Below, piece after piece: positions 47,618-58,630 of a DNA stretch of 64,000 nucleotides. This DNA is from Deinococcus sp. KSM4-11 (GTDB lineage: Bacteria > Deinococcota > Deinococci > Deinococcales > Deinococcaceae), in contig NZ_SSNX01000005.1 of NCBI RefSeq assembly GCF_004801415.1, positions 1 to 64,000 on the forward strand, in the 5' to 3' direction. The translations under genes and the position numbers were made by a program. Positions within the stretch are counted from its first letter, which is position 1. Every line of letters begins with the position of its first letter. The notes beneath the pieces were generated by a model. That model did no database searches, was not told the DNA's origin, and saw only the letters and a program-made list of their open reading frames with translations.

Positions 47618-48697
47618 ATGACCGAACGCAAGACCATCACCCTCGCCGACGTGGCCGCCCTGGCCGACGTCTCGCAGCAGACCGTGTCCCGTGTCGTGAC
47701 CGGGAACGGTCAGGTGGCCGCCCGCACGCGCGCCCGCGTGAACGACGCCATCGCGCACCTGAACTACGTGCCCAACCGGCTTGCCACAGGCCTGGCGCGG
47801 CAACGCACGTACTCGGTGGGCTTCGCCACGAACGACCTCTCGCTGCACGCCCCCTCACAGCTGACCGCCGGGATCGAGCAGGCGGCCCGCGAGGCCGGGT
47901 ACAGCCTGCTGGTGTCCATTGTCGCCGCGAACGGCCTGAGCGCCGCCACGCATACCCTGCGCGGCCTGCGCGAACGGCAGGTGGACGGCGTGCTGCTGAA
48001 CGCCTCGCTCGACAGTGCCGACGCGCTGGAAGTGCAGCGGCGCTTCCCCGGATTGCCCTGCGTGTTCATGGACGTGTCGCCGGGCACGCCGGTTCCTGCG
48101 GCGCTGCTCGATCAGGCCCACGGCGCGCGGCTTGCCGCAGAACACCTGCTGGAACTCGGGCACACGCGGGTGGCCTTCGTGGACGGCCCTCGACACGCGG
48201 TGGTCGAGAACGCCCGGCATCAGGCGTGGATCCAGACCCTCGCCGCGCGCGGCCTGACCCCCGTGATGGTGGCCGAGGGTGACTGGAGTCCGGCCAGCGG
48301 GTACGCGGCGACCCTGCGGCTGCTCGCTGGCGGCGTGCCCTTCACGGCCATTCTCGTCGCGAACGACCAGATGGCCGTGGGGGTGCTTCGCGCGCTGTGG
48401 GAACGCGGCCTGAATGTTCCGGCCGACGTGTCCATCGTCGGCTACGACGACACCCCGGAGAGCGCCCTGCTGATTCCGCCCCTGACGACCGTCCGGCAGG
48501 ATTTCCCTACCCTGGGCCGGCGCGCCTTCACCCACCTGCTGACCGTGCTGGAAGCCGACGCAGACCTGCCGCATCCGCAGGTATTGACGGTTCCGGAACT
48601 GGTGGTGCGGGCCAGCACCGCGTCGCCATCGGGCGAACGGCAGACCGTGCAGGCCGCCCTGGACACACTGCGCGCCGCCCTGGCCGGACGCGGCTGA
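47618..48697 (+). CDS. LacI-family transcriptional regulator
   Basis: 359 residues. The N-terminal helix-turn-helix ITLADVAALADVSQQTVSRV and hinge YVPNRLATGLARQRT are typical of LacI. The sugar-binding part has SVGFATNDLSLHAPSQLTAG, LLELGHTRVAFVDGPRH and SIVGYDDTPESALLIPPLTT. It probably represses the galactoside genes until a sugar binds. It is divergent from GH42-1 and converges on the GH36 gene with only 5 nt between stops. Confidence 0.94.
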   Translation: MTERKTITLADVAALADVSQQTVSRVVTGNGQVAARTRARVNDAIAHLNYVPNRLATGLARQRTYSVGFATNDLSLHAPSQLTAGIEQAAREAGYSLLVSIVAANGLSAATHTLRGLRERQVDGVLLNASLDSADALEVQRRFPGLPCVFMDVSPGTPVPAALLDQAHGARLAAEHLLELGHTRVAFVDGPRHAVVENARHQAWIQTLAARGLTPVMVAEGDWSPASGYAATLRLLAGGVPFTAILVANDQMAVGVLRALWERGLNVPADVSIVGYDDTPESALLIPPLTTVRQDFPTLGRRAFTHLLTVLEADADLPHPQVLTVPELVVRASTASPSGERQTVQAALDTLRAALAGRG

Positions 48698-48702
48698 AGC
48701 AG

Positions 48703-50173
48703 CTACTTCACCGGCTGGTAGGTGTGGGCGCGCTGGCAATCCACGGGGGAGTCGGTCAGGTTGAAGGTACCGCGCGTGAAGTGCGTAACCGCGCCGCCAT
48801 AGCTCTCGGTCAGCGTCCGGGGTCGGTCCGGCGTGCTGATCTCCAGGCTCCGGAGCAGCAGGGCCAGGCCCTCCTCGTTCAGCATGTCCATGGGGTCGCT
48901 GCTGGCGCGCAGCCCGCCGATGACGTCCAGCAGGCCGGCCACCGCCTCACGCTCGTGGGGCCACAGCAGGTTCAGTTCGGCGCGGGCCAGCATCACGTCC
49001 GGATCCGGCTGGTACCACGTGTGCTGGTACCAGCGCGAGAGGGAGGTGTGCAGCGCGTTGCGGGCCGTGGGGGTCGAGCCGTCGCCAAGCAGCACGCGGC
49101 GGGATTCGTCATCCCAGAACGGGGTCACGTCCGGCCCGATCCGCATGGCGTCCACCACGCCCACGGACGTGGCTAGCGGAGCGCCGCAGCCCAGGATGAA
49201 GCCGTCCCCGAAGCCCTCGCGGATGGCCTCCAGTCCCATGCGATAGGCCTGCGCGCGGCCCACGGCCGGGTCGTGTCGCTGGCCCGGGTGTGAGGCGCCG
49301 TACAGGAAGTCGATCTTCAGGTAGTCGTAGCCCCAGCCGCGCACGGTGGCGGCCAGGTCACGCAGCCACGCGAGCGCCCCAGGGTGCGTGGTGTCGAGGG
49401 TGGCGTACGGGCCGCCCCAGTTGTTGCCGAGCAGCAGGGGTGAGCCCGCGTCATCCTGAAGGAGGAACTCCGGGTGCGCCGCGTACAGCTTCGAGTTCGG
49501 ACTGACCAGGAACGGGGCCAGCCACAGGCCCGCCCGGAAGCCGAGTTCCTTCAGGGCGGCGGGGACATCCTTCGCATGCCCACCGAACCAGCCCGAGGGC
49601 TCCGTCCAGTCGCCCAGTTCGGCCTGGAAGCCGTCGTCGAGCTGGAACACGTCGAAGGGCAGCTTCAGGTCGCGGGCGCGGCGGGCGTTGTGGAGCATGT
49701 TCTCGAAGGTCACGGCGCGGTAGTACGAGTACCACGAACTCCACACCCGCAGTGGGGCGGGGGTGCGCGCGTGCATGTGCGTTGCGAGGTCGGCACTCAG
49801 GCGCTCCACGGTGCCGATCACGTCCGCCGTGTCCTCGAAGACGACCGGGACGTCCGGCCCTTCCAGGGTGCAGGTCAGGGTCACCTGGCCCTGCCCGGCG
49901 CGGGCCTCCCAGTGGGTGAAGGTGTGCGTGGCGTCCTGCGCGCAGCCCACCCAGCCGCCGCCATCCGGGCGGATCAGGGCGATCAGGGTGTGGCTGCGCC
50001 ACACGCCCGCCTCGCCGCTGGGGGGATACCCGGGATCGTTGCCCTGCTCGACCATCCAGTGCATCGTGGCCCGCGCCTGCGTGTCCGTCAGGGGGCGCAG
50101 CTCGGCCTCGCTCCATGACTGGTAGCCGCTGGTCAGCACGCGCAGGGTGGTGGGATCGGTCATCAAAGTCCAT

Positions 50174-50181
<8 letters not shown>
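48703..50181 (-). CDS. GH36 alpha-galactosidase
   Basis: 492 residues, shorter than the usual 700-residue GH36 enzymes. The barrel core has [35 protein letters not shown], and the nucleophile Asp in [11 protein letters not shown]; the acid/base is likely the Asp in [10 protein letters not shown]. It would remove alpha-galactosyl groups, as in melibiose or raffinose. No signal peptide is present. The ATG at 50181 has GAGGTGA upstream and overlaps the end of GH42-2 by 8 nt, so the two enzymes are coupled. Confidence 0.9.
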
Positions 50182-52174
<1,993 letters not shown>

Positions 52175-52241
52175 GGATCATCCTTGAATCAGAAGAATAT
52201 GAGAAGCGTGGGGCGCTGACCCATTTTCTCACGAACACCAA

Positions 52242-52270
52242 GGCCCCCGCACCACAAGGTCACGGGGGCC
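52242..52270 (-). terminator. Hairpin after the FKBP gene
   Basis: GGCCCCCG (52242-52249) and CGGGGGCC (52263-52270) form a perfect 8-bp stem 18 nt after the FKBP stop on the minus strand. There is no T run, so its strength is uncertain. Confidence 0.5.
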
Positions 52271-52287
52271 AGGAGAATCAGGGTTCG

Positions 52288-52617
52288 TCAGCCGACGTCC
52301 ACGAGTTCCACATCGAAGATCAGGGTCGCGCCGCCGGGAATCACTCCCGGCACACCCGCCGCGCCGTACCCCAGGTGCGAGGGCACCGTGAGTTTCGCCT
52401 TGTCGCCCACGCGCAGCTGCGCGATGCCTTCATCCCAGCCCTTGATGACATATCCGACGCCCAGTGGGAACTCGATGGGCTGCCCGCGATCCCGGCTGGA
52501 ATCAAATTTCTGGCCGTTCTCCAGGGTACCGGTGTAATGAACCCGAACCGTCTTGCCCGCCTGCGCCGGTGCGCCGGTGCCCTCGTGGTATTTCTCGACC
52601 TTCAACGCCTCGCTCAT
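52288..52617 (-). CDS. FKBP-type peptidyl-prolyl isomerase
   Basis: 109 residues, the single-domain FKBP length. The fold shows VRVHYTGTLENGQKFDSSRD, PIEFPLGVGYVIKGWDEGI, VPSHLGYGAAGVPGVIPGG and TLIFDVELVDV, with Tyr, Phe, Asp and Trp residues of the active pocket in place. It has no signal peptide, so it acts in the cytoplasm on Xaa-Pro bonds. It is expressed from a leaderless promoter divergent from lepB. Confidence 0.94.
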   Translation of the reverse strand: MSEALKVEKYHEGTGAPAQAGKTVRVHYTGTLENGQKFDSSRDRGQPIEFPLGVGYVIKGWDEGIAQLRVGDKAKLTVPSHLGYGAAGVPGVIPGGATLIFDVELVDVG

Positions 52618-52624
52618 GCGGGTC

Positions 52625-52630
52625 AGCGTA
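52625..52630 (-). promoter_or_regulatory. -10 box of the leaderless FKBP transcript
   Basis: TACGCT on the minus strand ends 7 nt before the ATG at 52617. Confidence 0.55.
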
Positions 52631-52706
52631 TCCTGCCTCCGTGCGGTTCTCCCCGCACTCTGAAGCGAGACTAAAGGCCTGCCCAAGAGCCCACATCGCC
52701 CGGTGC

Positions 52707-52712
52707 TAGCCT
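52707..52712 (+). promoter_or_regulatory. -10 box near the lepB start
   Basis: TAGCCT lies 8 nt before the GTG at 52721. No ribosome binding site separates them, so the message is leaderless or nearly so. Confidence 0.45.
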
Positions 52713-52720
52713 GGGCAGCC

Positions 52721-53320
52721 GTGAGCGACGCTCCTCCACCTCCTGTCCGGACGGCCCACCCGCTGGCCGTGGCGTGGCGCACGTGGATTCTGGGCGCGCT
52801 GGTGCCGGTGTACGTGCTGACCACCTTCGTGGGCACGCTGGCCCGCGTGGACGGCGACTCCATGAACCCGACCCTGCACACCGGGGACGTGCTGCTGCTG
52901 CTGAAATACCCGCGCTGGCAGCGCACGTGGGGTCTCGGCGGATCGTACCCCCGGCGCGGCGATCTGGTGGTCTTCAAGGCCCCGGCAGACAGTCCCTACG
53001 CGTACGAGACGGTGCTGGGCGTCCGGCACCGGGCCTACAACATCAAGCGGGTGCTGGCCCTGCCCGGCGACCGCGTGGCGATCATCGACGGTCACGTGAC
53101 TGTCAATGATCACCCACTGAACGAGCCGTACGCCGGTGAGGGGTTCGTGCAGGATCAGCCCGCCCAGACGGTACCCGTCGGAGCGGTCTGGGTCATGGGC
53201 GACAACCGCCGCCTGGGCGAGAGCCTCGACAGCCGCGCCTACGGCCCGGTCGCCCTGCGCGACGTGGCGGGGCCAGCCGATCTGCGCCTGTGGCCGCAGC
53301 CGGGCCTGATCCCTCGTTGA
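52721..53320 (+). CDS. lepB: Signal peptidase I
   Basis: 199 residues from a GTG at 52721. One membrane helix (about 21-40) anchors the enzyme. The catalytic serine is Ser47 in GDSMNPTL and the lysine is Lys109 in NIKRVLALPGD; box E GDNRRLGESLDSRAYGPV is also present. It cleaves signal peptides of exported proteins at the outer face of the membrane. Confidence 0.95.
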   Translation: MSDAPPPPVRTAHPLAVAWRTWILGALVPVYVLTTFVGTLARVDGDSMNPTLHTGDVLLLLKYPRWQRTWGLGGSYPRRGDLVVFKAPADSPYAYETVLGVRHRAYNIKRVLALPGDRVAIIDGHVTVNDHPLNEPYAGEGFVQDQPAQTVPVGAVWVMGDNRRLGESLDSRAYGPVALRDVAGPADLRLWPQPGLIPR

Positions 53321-53396
53321 CCACTGACCCTGCGATCACCCCCGGCCCCGCTGAATTCCAGCCGCGCCCTGCGGCGAGGTGCTCATGCGCCGCTGC

Positions 53397-53402
53397 TACG
53401 CT
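53397..53402 (+). promoter_or_regulatory. -10 box of a leaderless transcript (secreted protein 53410)
   Basis: TACGCT lies 7 nt before the ATG at 53410. Confidence 0.55.
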
Positions 53403-53409
53403 CGCGGAC

Positions 53410-53916
53410 ATGAAGGCCCTGCCCCTCTTCCTGACCGCCGCCCTGCTCGGGTCCACGGCCAGCGCACAGACCCTCGTGCTCGTCAACGATCCCAAACTCC
53501 CGTTTACCGTCGCGCTGCCCGGAGGGTGGCTCGGCGCCGACTTCGGGGACAAGGCCGCTGGCCTGAGCGTCGTGTCGGCCAAGGCCCCGCCCGCCACGCT
53601 GGTTCGGCTGCTGTACACCCCGAAAAATGGCGCGACCGTAGATCTGAACACGGAATTCAAGAAGTTCGAGGCGGGCGTGGCGGCCAGCGGCGTGACACTC
53701 AAGCAGCAGTCCAGCACGGCCGTGAAGTACGGCGGGGTCGGCGGTATCGAACGCCACTACCTCCTCACGCATCCCAGGGGCCAGCTGAGGATGCGCGTGT
53801 GGTACGGCAACGGTGCGAAGAACCTCTACTCGTTCCAGCTGACTGACTCGCCTGTCCGCTACGCGCAGGCCAGCGCCCTGTTCAGCAAGGTGCTCGCCTC
53901 CCTGCGCTTCCGCTGA
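53410..53916 (+). CDS. Secreted protein of unknown function
   Basis: 168 residues. A signal peptide is clear (MKALPLFLTAALLGSTASAQ, cleavage after about residue 19). The mature part, with FTVALPGGWLGADFGDKAAG and YLLTHPRGQLRMRVWYG, resembles the broad group of PsbP/Mog1-like exported proteins that start with a PxGW motif. That assignment is tentative. It lies alone between lepB and another secreted protein gene on the same strand. Confidence 0.7.
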   Translation: MKALPLFLTAALLGSTASAQTLVLVNDPKLPFTVALPGGWLGADFGDKAAGLSVVSAKAPPATLVRLLYTPKNGATVDLNTEFKKFEAGVAASGVTLKQQSSTAVKYGGVGGIERHYLLTHPRGQLRMRVWYGNGAKNLYSFQLTDSPVRYAQASALFSKVLASLRFR

Positions 53917-54037
53917 GCCACACTGTCCGGCCGCTGTCCCCGCGCACGAGCCCCTGCTTCCGTCGGCGTGGCCCGATCAACAGCTCCGACTGAGCACTTC
54001 CTTGTACCGGGTGCAGCGGATCGCTCGGATGAGGGAC

Positions 54038-54043
54038 TACGGT
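54038..54043 (+). promoter_or_regulatory. -10 box of a leaderless transcript (secreted protein 54049)
   Basis: TACGGT lies 5 nt before the ATG at 54049. Confidence 0.45.
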
Positions 54044-54048
54044 GGGCC

Positions 54049-54738
54049 ATGCGCCGACTGCTTGCCCTGCTGCTCGCGTCCGGAACCGTGGCCCTCGCAA
54101 ACGAGCGTCTGCCTGTCGACCATGTGCGCTTCGCCGCCACAGGCGGCCGTGTCCTCGTGCTCACGTCCGGCGTGAAGGACGGTTCCGGCCTGGGCACAGC
54201 GAGCCTGTCTGTGCTCAGCACGACCAGTGGGGTGACCCTCTACCGCCGGTCACGCCTGGCCGACCTGCCCCCCAACACCCTGCGGGGATGGGTGCTGGCC
54301 ACTCCCCCCACCCCGGCCCGCCTGACCGCCTGGGGCCTGCAGCCAGGCCGCGTCCACACGGCGCGCTTCAACCGCACGTATCCCACGCCCTTCCCGCAGT
54401 GGTCGGACGCCGTGACGTCCGGGCAGAGCCAGCAGACGCCCGTGCCCCTGTGGACGCAGCCGGTACCCGTGGAGCTGGACGTGTACGCCCTGCCGTCCAC
54501 CTGCCCGTACCCGGACATGCTCGGCGGAGCGGTGCCCGCCGGCTTCCGCCTGAGCGTGAACGGTCAGGTCGTGTTCCAGGACGCCGCGTTGCCCGCCGAC
54601 CGGCGCTGCGCCGCTGGATACACCCTGGAGCGCGTTGACGTGCAGGGTAACCGCGCCCTGCTGACGGTCCGGGCCTACGTGCCGGGCTTCGAGGGCCCCG
54701 ATGCCGAGCCGGTCTTTGTTGCCGTCACGTTGAACTGA
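54049..54738 (+). CDS. Secreted protein, possibly DUF2259
   Basis: 229 residues from the ATG at 54049. A signal peptide is visible (MRRLLALLLASGTVALA). The mature protein has VRFAATGGRVLVLTSGVKDG and a late GFEGPDAEPVFVAVTLN, which recall DUF2259 secreted proteins; two cysteines (CPYP and RRCAAG) may pair. The assignment is tentative. Function unknown. It is a single gene before the convergent MarR gene. Confidence 0.65.
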   Translation: MRRLLALLLASGTVALANERLPVDHVRFAATGGRVLVLTSGVKDGSGLGTASLSVLSTTSGVTLYRRSRLADLPPNTLRGWVLATPPTPARLTAWGLQPGRVHTARFNRTYPTPFPQWSDAVTSGQSQQTPVPLWTQPVPVELDVYALPSTCPYPDMLGGAVPAGFRLSVNGQVVFQDAALPADRRCAAGYTLERVDVQGNRALLTVRAYVPGFEGPDAEPVFVAVTLN

Positions 54739-54772
54739 GCTTCCAGAAAGACCGCGATCGGCGGAATGCTGA

Positions 54773-55288
54773 TCAGGCCTTGGACAGCAGGATCGGGCGC
54801 TCGCGAAGCTTTTCGCGGAGCGGATCGTCGTCCAGCTGCTGCGTGACAGCGAGGCCCAGGGTGCGCGTCAGGGCAGCCAGGTCGGCAACCTCGTCGGGCG
54901 GCAGCAGCCGGAAGATGTCGCGGATGGTGGCCACGTGTTCCGGCAGCACCCGCGCGATCAGCAGCTGCCCCCTGGACGTCAGGGTGACGCTCATGACCCG
55001 GCGGTCCGTGGGCACGCGCTCCCGGCTGACCAGGCCGTCGCGTTCGAGGTTATCGATCACCATGGTCAGGTTCCCGCTGGATCGCAGGATCTTGTCGGCC
55101 AGTTGCCGCTGGCTGAGCGGGCCCAGGTGGTACAGCGCCTCCAACACCGCGAACTGGCTGACCGTCAGGTTGTGTTCGGTCAGGTGGCGGTTGGCGGCAA
55201 CCTCGACCGAGTGCGCGGCGCGCCAGAGTTTGACGTAGGCGTCCAGCGCCACGCGCTCCTCGTCTGTGCCGGCATAACGGTTTGGCAT
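54773..55288 (-). CDS. MarR-family transcriptional regulator
   Basis: 171 residues from the ATG at 55288 (another ATG at 55297 is possible). The winged helix is seen in LTVSQFAVLEALYHLGPLSQ, RQLADKILRSSGNLTMVIDN and a wing with RERVPTDRRVMSVTLTSRGQ. MarR proteins respond to phenolics, oxidants or drugs. No divergent target is adjacent, because the next gene upstream, at 55529, is in the same direction. The regulon cannot be told from here. Confidence 0.9.
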   Translation of the reverse strand: MPNRYAGTDEERVALDAYVKLWRAAHSVEVAANRHLTEHNLTVSQFAVLEALYHLGPLSQRQLADKILRSSGNLTMVIDNLERDGLVSRERVPTDRRVMSVTLTSRGQLLIARVLPEHVATIRDIFRLLPPDEVADLAALTRTLGLAVTQQLDDDPLREKLRERPILLSKA

Positions 55289-55528
55289 GCACTTCATCGT
55301 GCGGCCCACAGGTACGGCCGTCAAGTCCGACCGGTCAGTCAGGTGTCGCGCCGAGACGCCTGATTTGACAGAAAGCGTGTTTCTCAGCACTTCTGTCGTT
55401 CACAATTGACAACACGGCGGCGCCACAACGCTCAGCGTGAAGGTGCCTTTATGGGCTGAGACGCAGGCATATGAAGAGGGAGGCGTCCTGGCCGTGAGTG
55501 GGCCGGGCGCCTCCCTCTTCAGCTCGCG
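55289..55528. other. Spacer upstream of the MarR gene
   Basis: 240 bp with no supported ORF. It contains the 13-bp perfect hairpin described at 55473-55520 and a region with CTGTCGTTCACAATTGACAA near 55392-55411 that is AT-richer than its surroundings and may hold the MarR promoter; I cannot fix the boxes. Confidence 0.35.
55473..55520 (-). terminator. 13-bp hairpin after the aminotransferase gene
   Basis: GAAGAGGGAGGCG (55473-55485) and CGCCTCCCTCTTC (55508-55520) pair perfectly around a 22-nt loop. It starts 8 nt after the aminotransferase stop on the minus strand. It lacks a strong T run, but such long G/C stems can act as terminators or protect 3' ends. Confidence 0.6.
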
Positions 55529-56818
55529 TCAGATGCGGAGGGCCGCCTCGTTCGATCCGGTCTGCGCGGCCAGATACTCCTCGGTCGCCAGACGGATGCA
55601 GGCGGCCACCGCCTGCATGGCGGTGTGCACCTCGCTCAGTGGCGGGCGGGTGGGGGCCAGGCGGATGTTGCGGTTGTGCGGATCCCTGCCGCTGGGGTAG
55701 GTGGCGCCGGCCGGCGTCAGACTCACGCCCGCCTCCTCGGCGAGCTGCACGACGCGCGCCGCGACCGGGTACGCGGTGTCCAGCGAACTGAAGTACCCGC
55801 CGCGCGGATTCGTCCAGGTCGCGTACTCGCCGCCCTGGCCCAGTTCGGCGCGCAGCACCTCGTCCACCGCCCGGAATTTCGGCGCGATCAGGGCCGCGTG
55901 GTCACGCATCAGGCCCTCGACACCGCCAGGGTAGGATTCCAGGAATTTCACGTGCCGCGCCTGCTCGACCTTGTTCGGGCCGATGCTCTGCGCGTTGAGG
56001 TACTTCGACATCCACTTGATGTTGTCCTCGCTGCTGGCCACGAAGCCCAGGCCCGCGCCCGCGAAGGTGATCTTGCTGGTGCTCGCGAACACGAAGGCCC
56101 GGTCGGGGAAGCCCGCGTCGCGCGCGAGGGCCACGAAGTTCACTGTCTCATCCGCGTCGCCCAGGTGGTGCGCGCGGTACGCGTCGTCCGCGAGGATCGT
56201 GAAGTCCGGCGCGGCCGCCCGGAGACCCGCCAGCCGGGCGGCCTTCGCGGCGCTGATCGTCTCGCCGCCCGGATTCGAGTACGTGGGCACGAACAGGACG
56301 CCCTTGATGGACGCGTCGTTCGCCGCGAGCCGCTCCACGGCGTCCACATCCGGGCCGTCCGGCTGCATGTCCACGGTGATCAGCTCGAAGCCCAGCGTCT
56401 GCAGCAGCAGGAAGTGGCGGTCGTAGCCGGGCGTGGTCACGATCATCTTCGGCTGCTGGTGCACCCACGGGCCGGTGCTGTGGCGCGTGCCGTGCAGCAG
56501 CGCGAAGGTCAGCACGAAGGCCTGCAATTCCAGCGAGGCGTTGTTCCACACGATCACGTTCTCGGCCTTCACGTCCAGGTACGCCGCGAACAGTTTCCGC
56601 GCGCTCGGCAGGCCCGCCACGCCGCCCGGATAGTTGCGCAGGTCGATGCCGTCCATGGTGAGGTCGGTCTCGCCGAGTGTGCCCAGCAGGCCGTTGCTGA
56701 GGTCGAAATCCGCGTCGGAGGGCTGCCCGCGCTGCATGTTCAGCTTCAGGCCCCGCGCCCGCAATTCGTCGTATGCCGCCTGTGCCCTGGCCAGCGCCGC
56801 CTGCCGCTCACTCGTCAT
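55529..56818 (-). CDS. PLP-dependent aminotransferase (MocR-associated aminotransferase family)
   Basis: 429 residues from the ATG at 56818. It is a fold type I enzyme: LNMQRGQPSDADFDLSNGLL at the N-terminus, PTYSNPGGETISAAKAARLA, LADDAYRAHHL and the Schiff-base lysine in FASTSKITFAGAGLGF. The RGQPS start and overall length match the Aminotran_MocR group (PF12897). The substrate is unknown; aspartate-like amino acids are possible. It is leaderless and a single gene. Confidence 0.9.
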   Translation of the reverse strand: MTSERQAALARAQAAYDELRARGLKLNMQRGQPSDADFDLSNGLLGTLGETDLTMDGIDLRNYPGGVAGLPSARKLFAAYLDVKAENVIVWNNASLELQAFVLTFALLHGTRHSTGPWVHQQPKMIVTTPGYDRHFLLLQTLGFELITVDMQPDGPDVDAVERLAANDASIKGVLFVPTYSNPGGETISAAKAARLAGLRAAAPDFTILADDAYRAHHLGDADETVNFVALARDAGFPDRAFVFASTSKITFAGAGLGFVASSEDNIKWMSKYLNAQSIGPNKVEQARHVKFLESYPGGVEGLMRDHAALIAPKFRAVDEVLRAELGQGGEYATWTNPRGGYFSSLDTAYPVAARVVQLAEEAGVSLTPAGATYPSGRDPHNRNIRLAPTRPPLSEVHTAMQAVAACIRLATEEYLAAQTGSNEAALRI

Positions 56819-56823
56819 GCCCC

Positions 56824-56829
56824 AGCGTA
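56824..56829 (-). promoter_or_regulatory. -10 box of the leaderless aminotransferase transcript
   Basis: TACGCT on the minus strand ends 5 nt before the ATG at 56818. Confidence 0.55.
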
Positions 56830-57015
56830 CCGCCCGGCCCTCCTTCCCGTCCGGGCCTTGTTTGGCGTTCCCGGCCACCCGTGGGGGCAGTGGTAGACTT
56901 CTACGCGCTGTCCGGGTTCGGTCAGCCTTTAGCCCCGCCTCTTTCCAAGGTCGCCCTTTCCCGAGTCACCCGTCCCGCTCCCTCTTTCATGGATCCAGAC
57001 AACAGGAGAACCACA

Positions 57016-57585
57016 ATGCAGTACGTCGTATCCCGTCCCCGCGTCGGCGTGTTCATCGACACGCAGAACCTCTATCACTCTGCCCGCGATCTGCTCGAAC
57101 GCACGGTGAATTTCGAATCCCTGCTGAGAACCGCCACGCAGGGCCGCGAACTCGTGCACGCCATCGCCTACACCGTCGAGCGCGAGGGCGAGGCCACCGC
57201 CCGGCCGTTCATCTACAAGCTGTCCACGCTGGGCTTCAAAGTCCGGCGTATGAACCTCACGCTGCACCACGTCACCGACGGCGGAAAACCCATCTACGAG
57301 GGCAACTGGGACATGGGCATCGTGGCCGACATGTTCCGCATGATGGACGCCATGGACGTCATCGTGCTCGGCAGCGGCGACGGCGATTTCACCGATATCG
57401 TGGAGGTCTTGCAGGAGCGTGGCAAGCGTGTGGAGGTCATCTCGTTCCGCGAGCACACCGCGCAGAAACTGATCGATGCGGCCGACCGCTTCACGCACCT
57501 GCCGGACCTGGACGACGCCCTAATGCCCGCCCGGGTGAAGAACGGCGGCGCAGCGAAAGGTCCCGCCGATGAGCCCCAGCCCTGA
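57016..57585 (+). CDS. NYN-domain (LabA/DUF88-like) protein, second copy
   Basis: 189 residues from the ATG at 57016, after CAGGAGAA. The NYN fold shows RVGVFIDTQNLYHSARDLLE with the first acidic residue, YEGNWDMGIVADMFRMMDAM, and VIVLGSGDGDFTDIVEVLQ. It resembles the gene at 29017 in fold and motif order but is divergent in sequence. A PIN-like RNase activity is inferred. It overlaps queA by 17 nt, which suggests a link to tRNA or RNA metabolism. Confidence 0.87.
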   Translation: MQYVVSRPRVGVFIDTQNLYHSARDLLERTVNFESLLRTATQGRELVHAIAYTVEREGEATARPFIYKLSTLGFKVRRMNLTLHHVTDGGKPIYEGNWDMGIVADMFRMMDAMDVIVLGSGDGDFTDIVEVLQERGKRVEVISFREHTAQKLIDAADRFTHLPDLDDALMPARVKNGGAAKGPADEPQP

Positions 57586-58630
57586 CGACCGCAGCCCCGA
57601 TGCCGTGCTGGCCCGACTGAACTTTCATCTGGCCCCGCAGCGCATCGCCCAGACGGGCGCCGAGCCCCGCGACACCTCCCGCCTGATGGTGGTGGGGGAG
57701 GGCATCACGCACCACGTATTCCGTGATCTGCCCGCGCTGTTGCGCCCCGGCGACCTGCTCGTCACGAACGAGAGCCGCGTGATTCCCGCCCGGATCCTGG
57801 CCCACAAGCCCGTGGATGCCCGCGGCCACGGCGGCGGACAGGTCGAGGTGCTACTGCTGCGCGAGGAAGAGCCGAACGTCTGGAGCGCCTACCTGAAGCC
57901 CGCGAAGCGGGCCGGCAAGGAACTGTGGCTCGGCGAGCACCGGGCCGAGGTCGTGGGCGTGCTGGACGACGGCGCCCGCCTGTTGCGCTTCGATCACGAC
58001 ATCACCCTCCACCTGGACGACATCGGCCGCCTGCCCCTGCCACCGTACATCGACACGGGCGACTCGGACGAGGTCTGGCGCGAACGTTACCAGACGGTGT
58101 ACGCGGGCACGCCCGGCAGCGTGGCGGCACCCACGGCCGGGCTACATTTCACGCCGGAGCTCCTCGCGCAGCTCGACCGCGTGGGCGTCCAGCGTGCGCA
58201 CGTGACCCTCCACGTCGGCGCGGGCACCTTCAAACCCATCACCGGCCCGGTCGGCGAGCACGTCATGCACGCGGAACGGTACTCGGTCAGTCCAGAGACG
58301 GCCGCCGCGATCAACCGGGCCAGGGCCGAGGGCCGCCGGATCGTGGCGGTCGGCACCACCACCGTCCGTACGCTGGAAAGTGCGTGGGACGGCGCGCAGG
58401 TTCAGCCCGGCGAAGGCGACACACGTATCTTCATCACGCCCGGCACACCCGTGAACGTGCCGGACATGCTGATCACGAACCTGCACCTGCCCGGCAGCAC
58501 CCTGTTGCTGCTGGTGGCCGCCTTCGCCGGCACGGAGCGTATCCGGGCCGCCTACGACGCCGCGCTGGAGCGGGACTACCGCTTCTACTCGCTGGGCGAC
58601 GCGATGCTGCTGGAGAACGCGCGGGAGTGA
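57569..58630 (+). CDS. queA: S-adenosylmethionine:tRNA ribosyltransferase-isomerase
   Basis: 353 residues. Family blocks are RLMVVGEGITHHVFRDLPAL, LLVTNESRVIPARI, GSVAAPTAGLHFTPELLAQL, HVTLHVGAGTFKPI, HAERYSVSPETAAAINRARA and ITNLHLPGSTLLLLVAAFAG. It transfers and isomerises ribose from SAM to 7-aminomethyl-7-deazaguanine in tRNA, the queuosine pathway step. The start overlaps the NYN gene by 17 nt. tgt is not in the window. Confidence 0.96.
   Translation: MSPSPDDRSPDAVLARLNFHLAPQRIAQTGAEPRDTSRLMVVGEGITHHVFRDLPALLRPGDLLVTNESRVIPARILAHKPVDARGHGGGQVEVLLLREEEPNVWSAYLKPAKRAGKELWLGEHRAEVVGVLDDGARLLRFDHDITLHLDDIGRLPLPPYIDTGDSDEVWRERYQTVYAGTPGSVAAPTAGLHFTPELLAQLDRVGVQRAHVTLHVGAGTFKPITGPVGEHVMHAERYSVSPETAAAINRARAEGRRIVAVGTTTVRTLESAWDGAQVQPGEGDTRIFITPGTPVNVPDMLITNLHLPGSTLLLLVAAFAGTERIRAAYDAALERDYRFYSLGDAMLLENARE

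Noticed and set aside
56894..56899. TAGACT as a -10 box of the NYN gene at 57016
   Set aside because: No suitable -35 was found, and the distance to the start is large; the promoter remains unknown.
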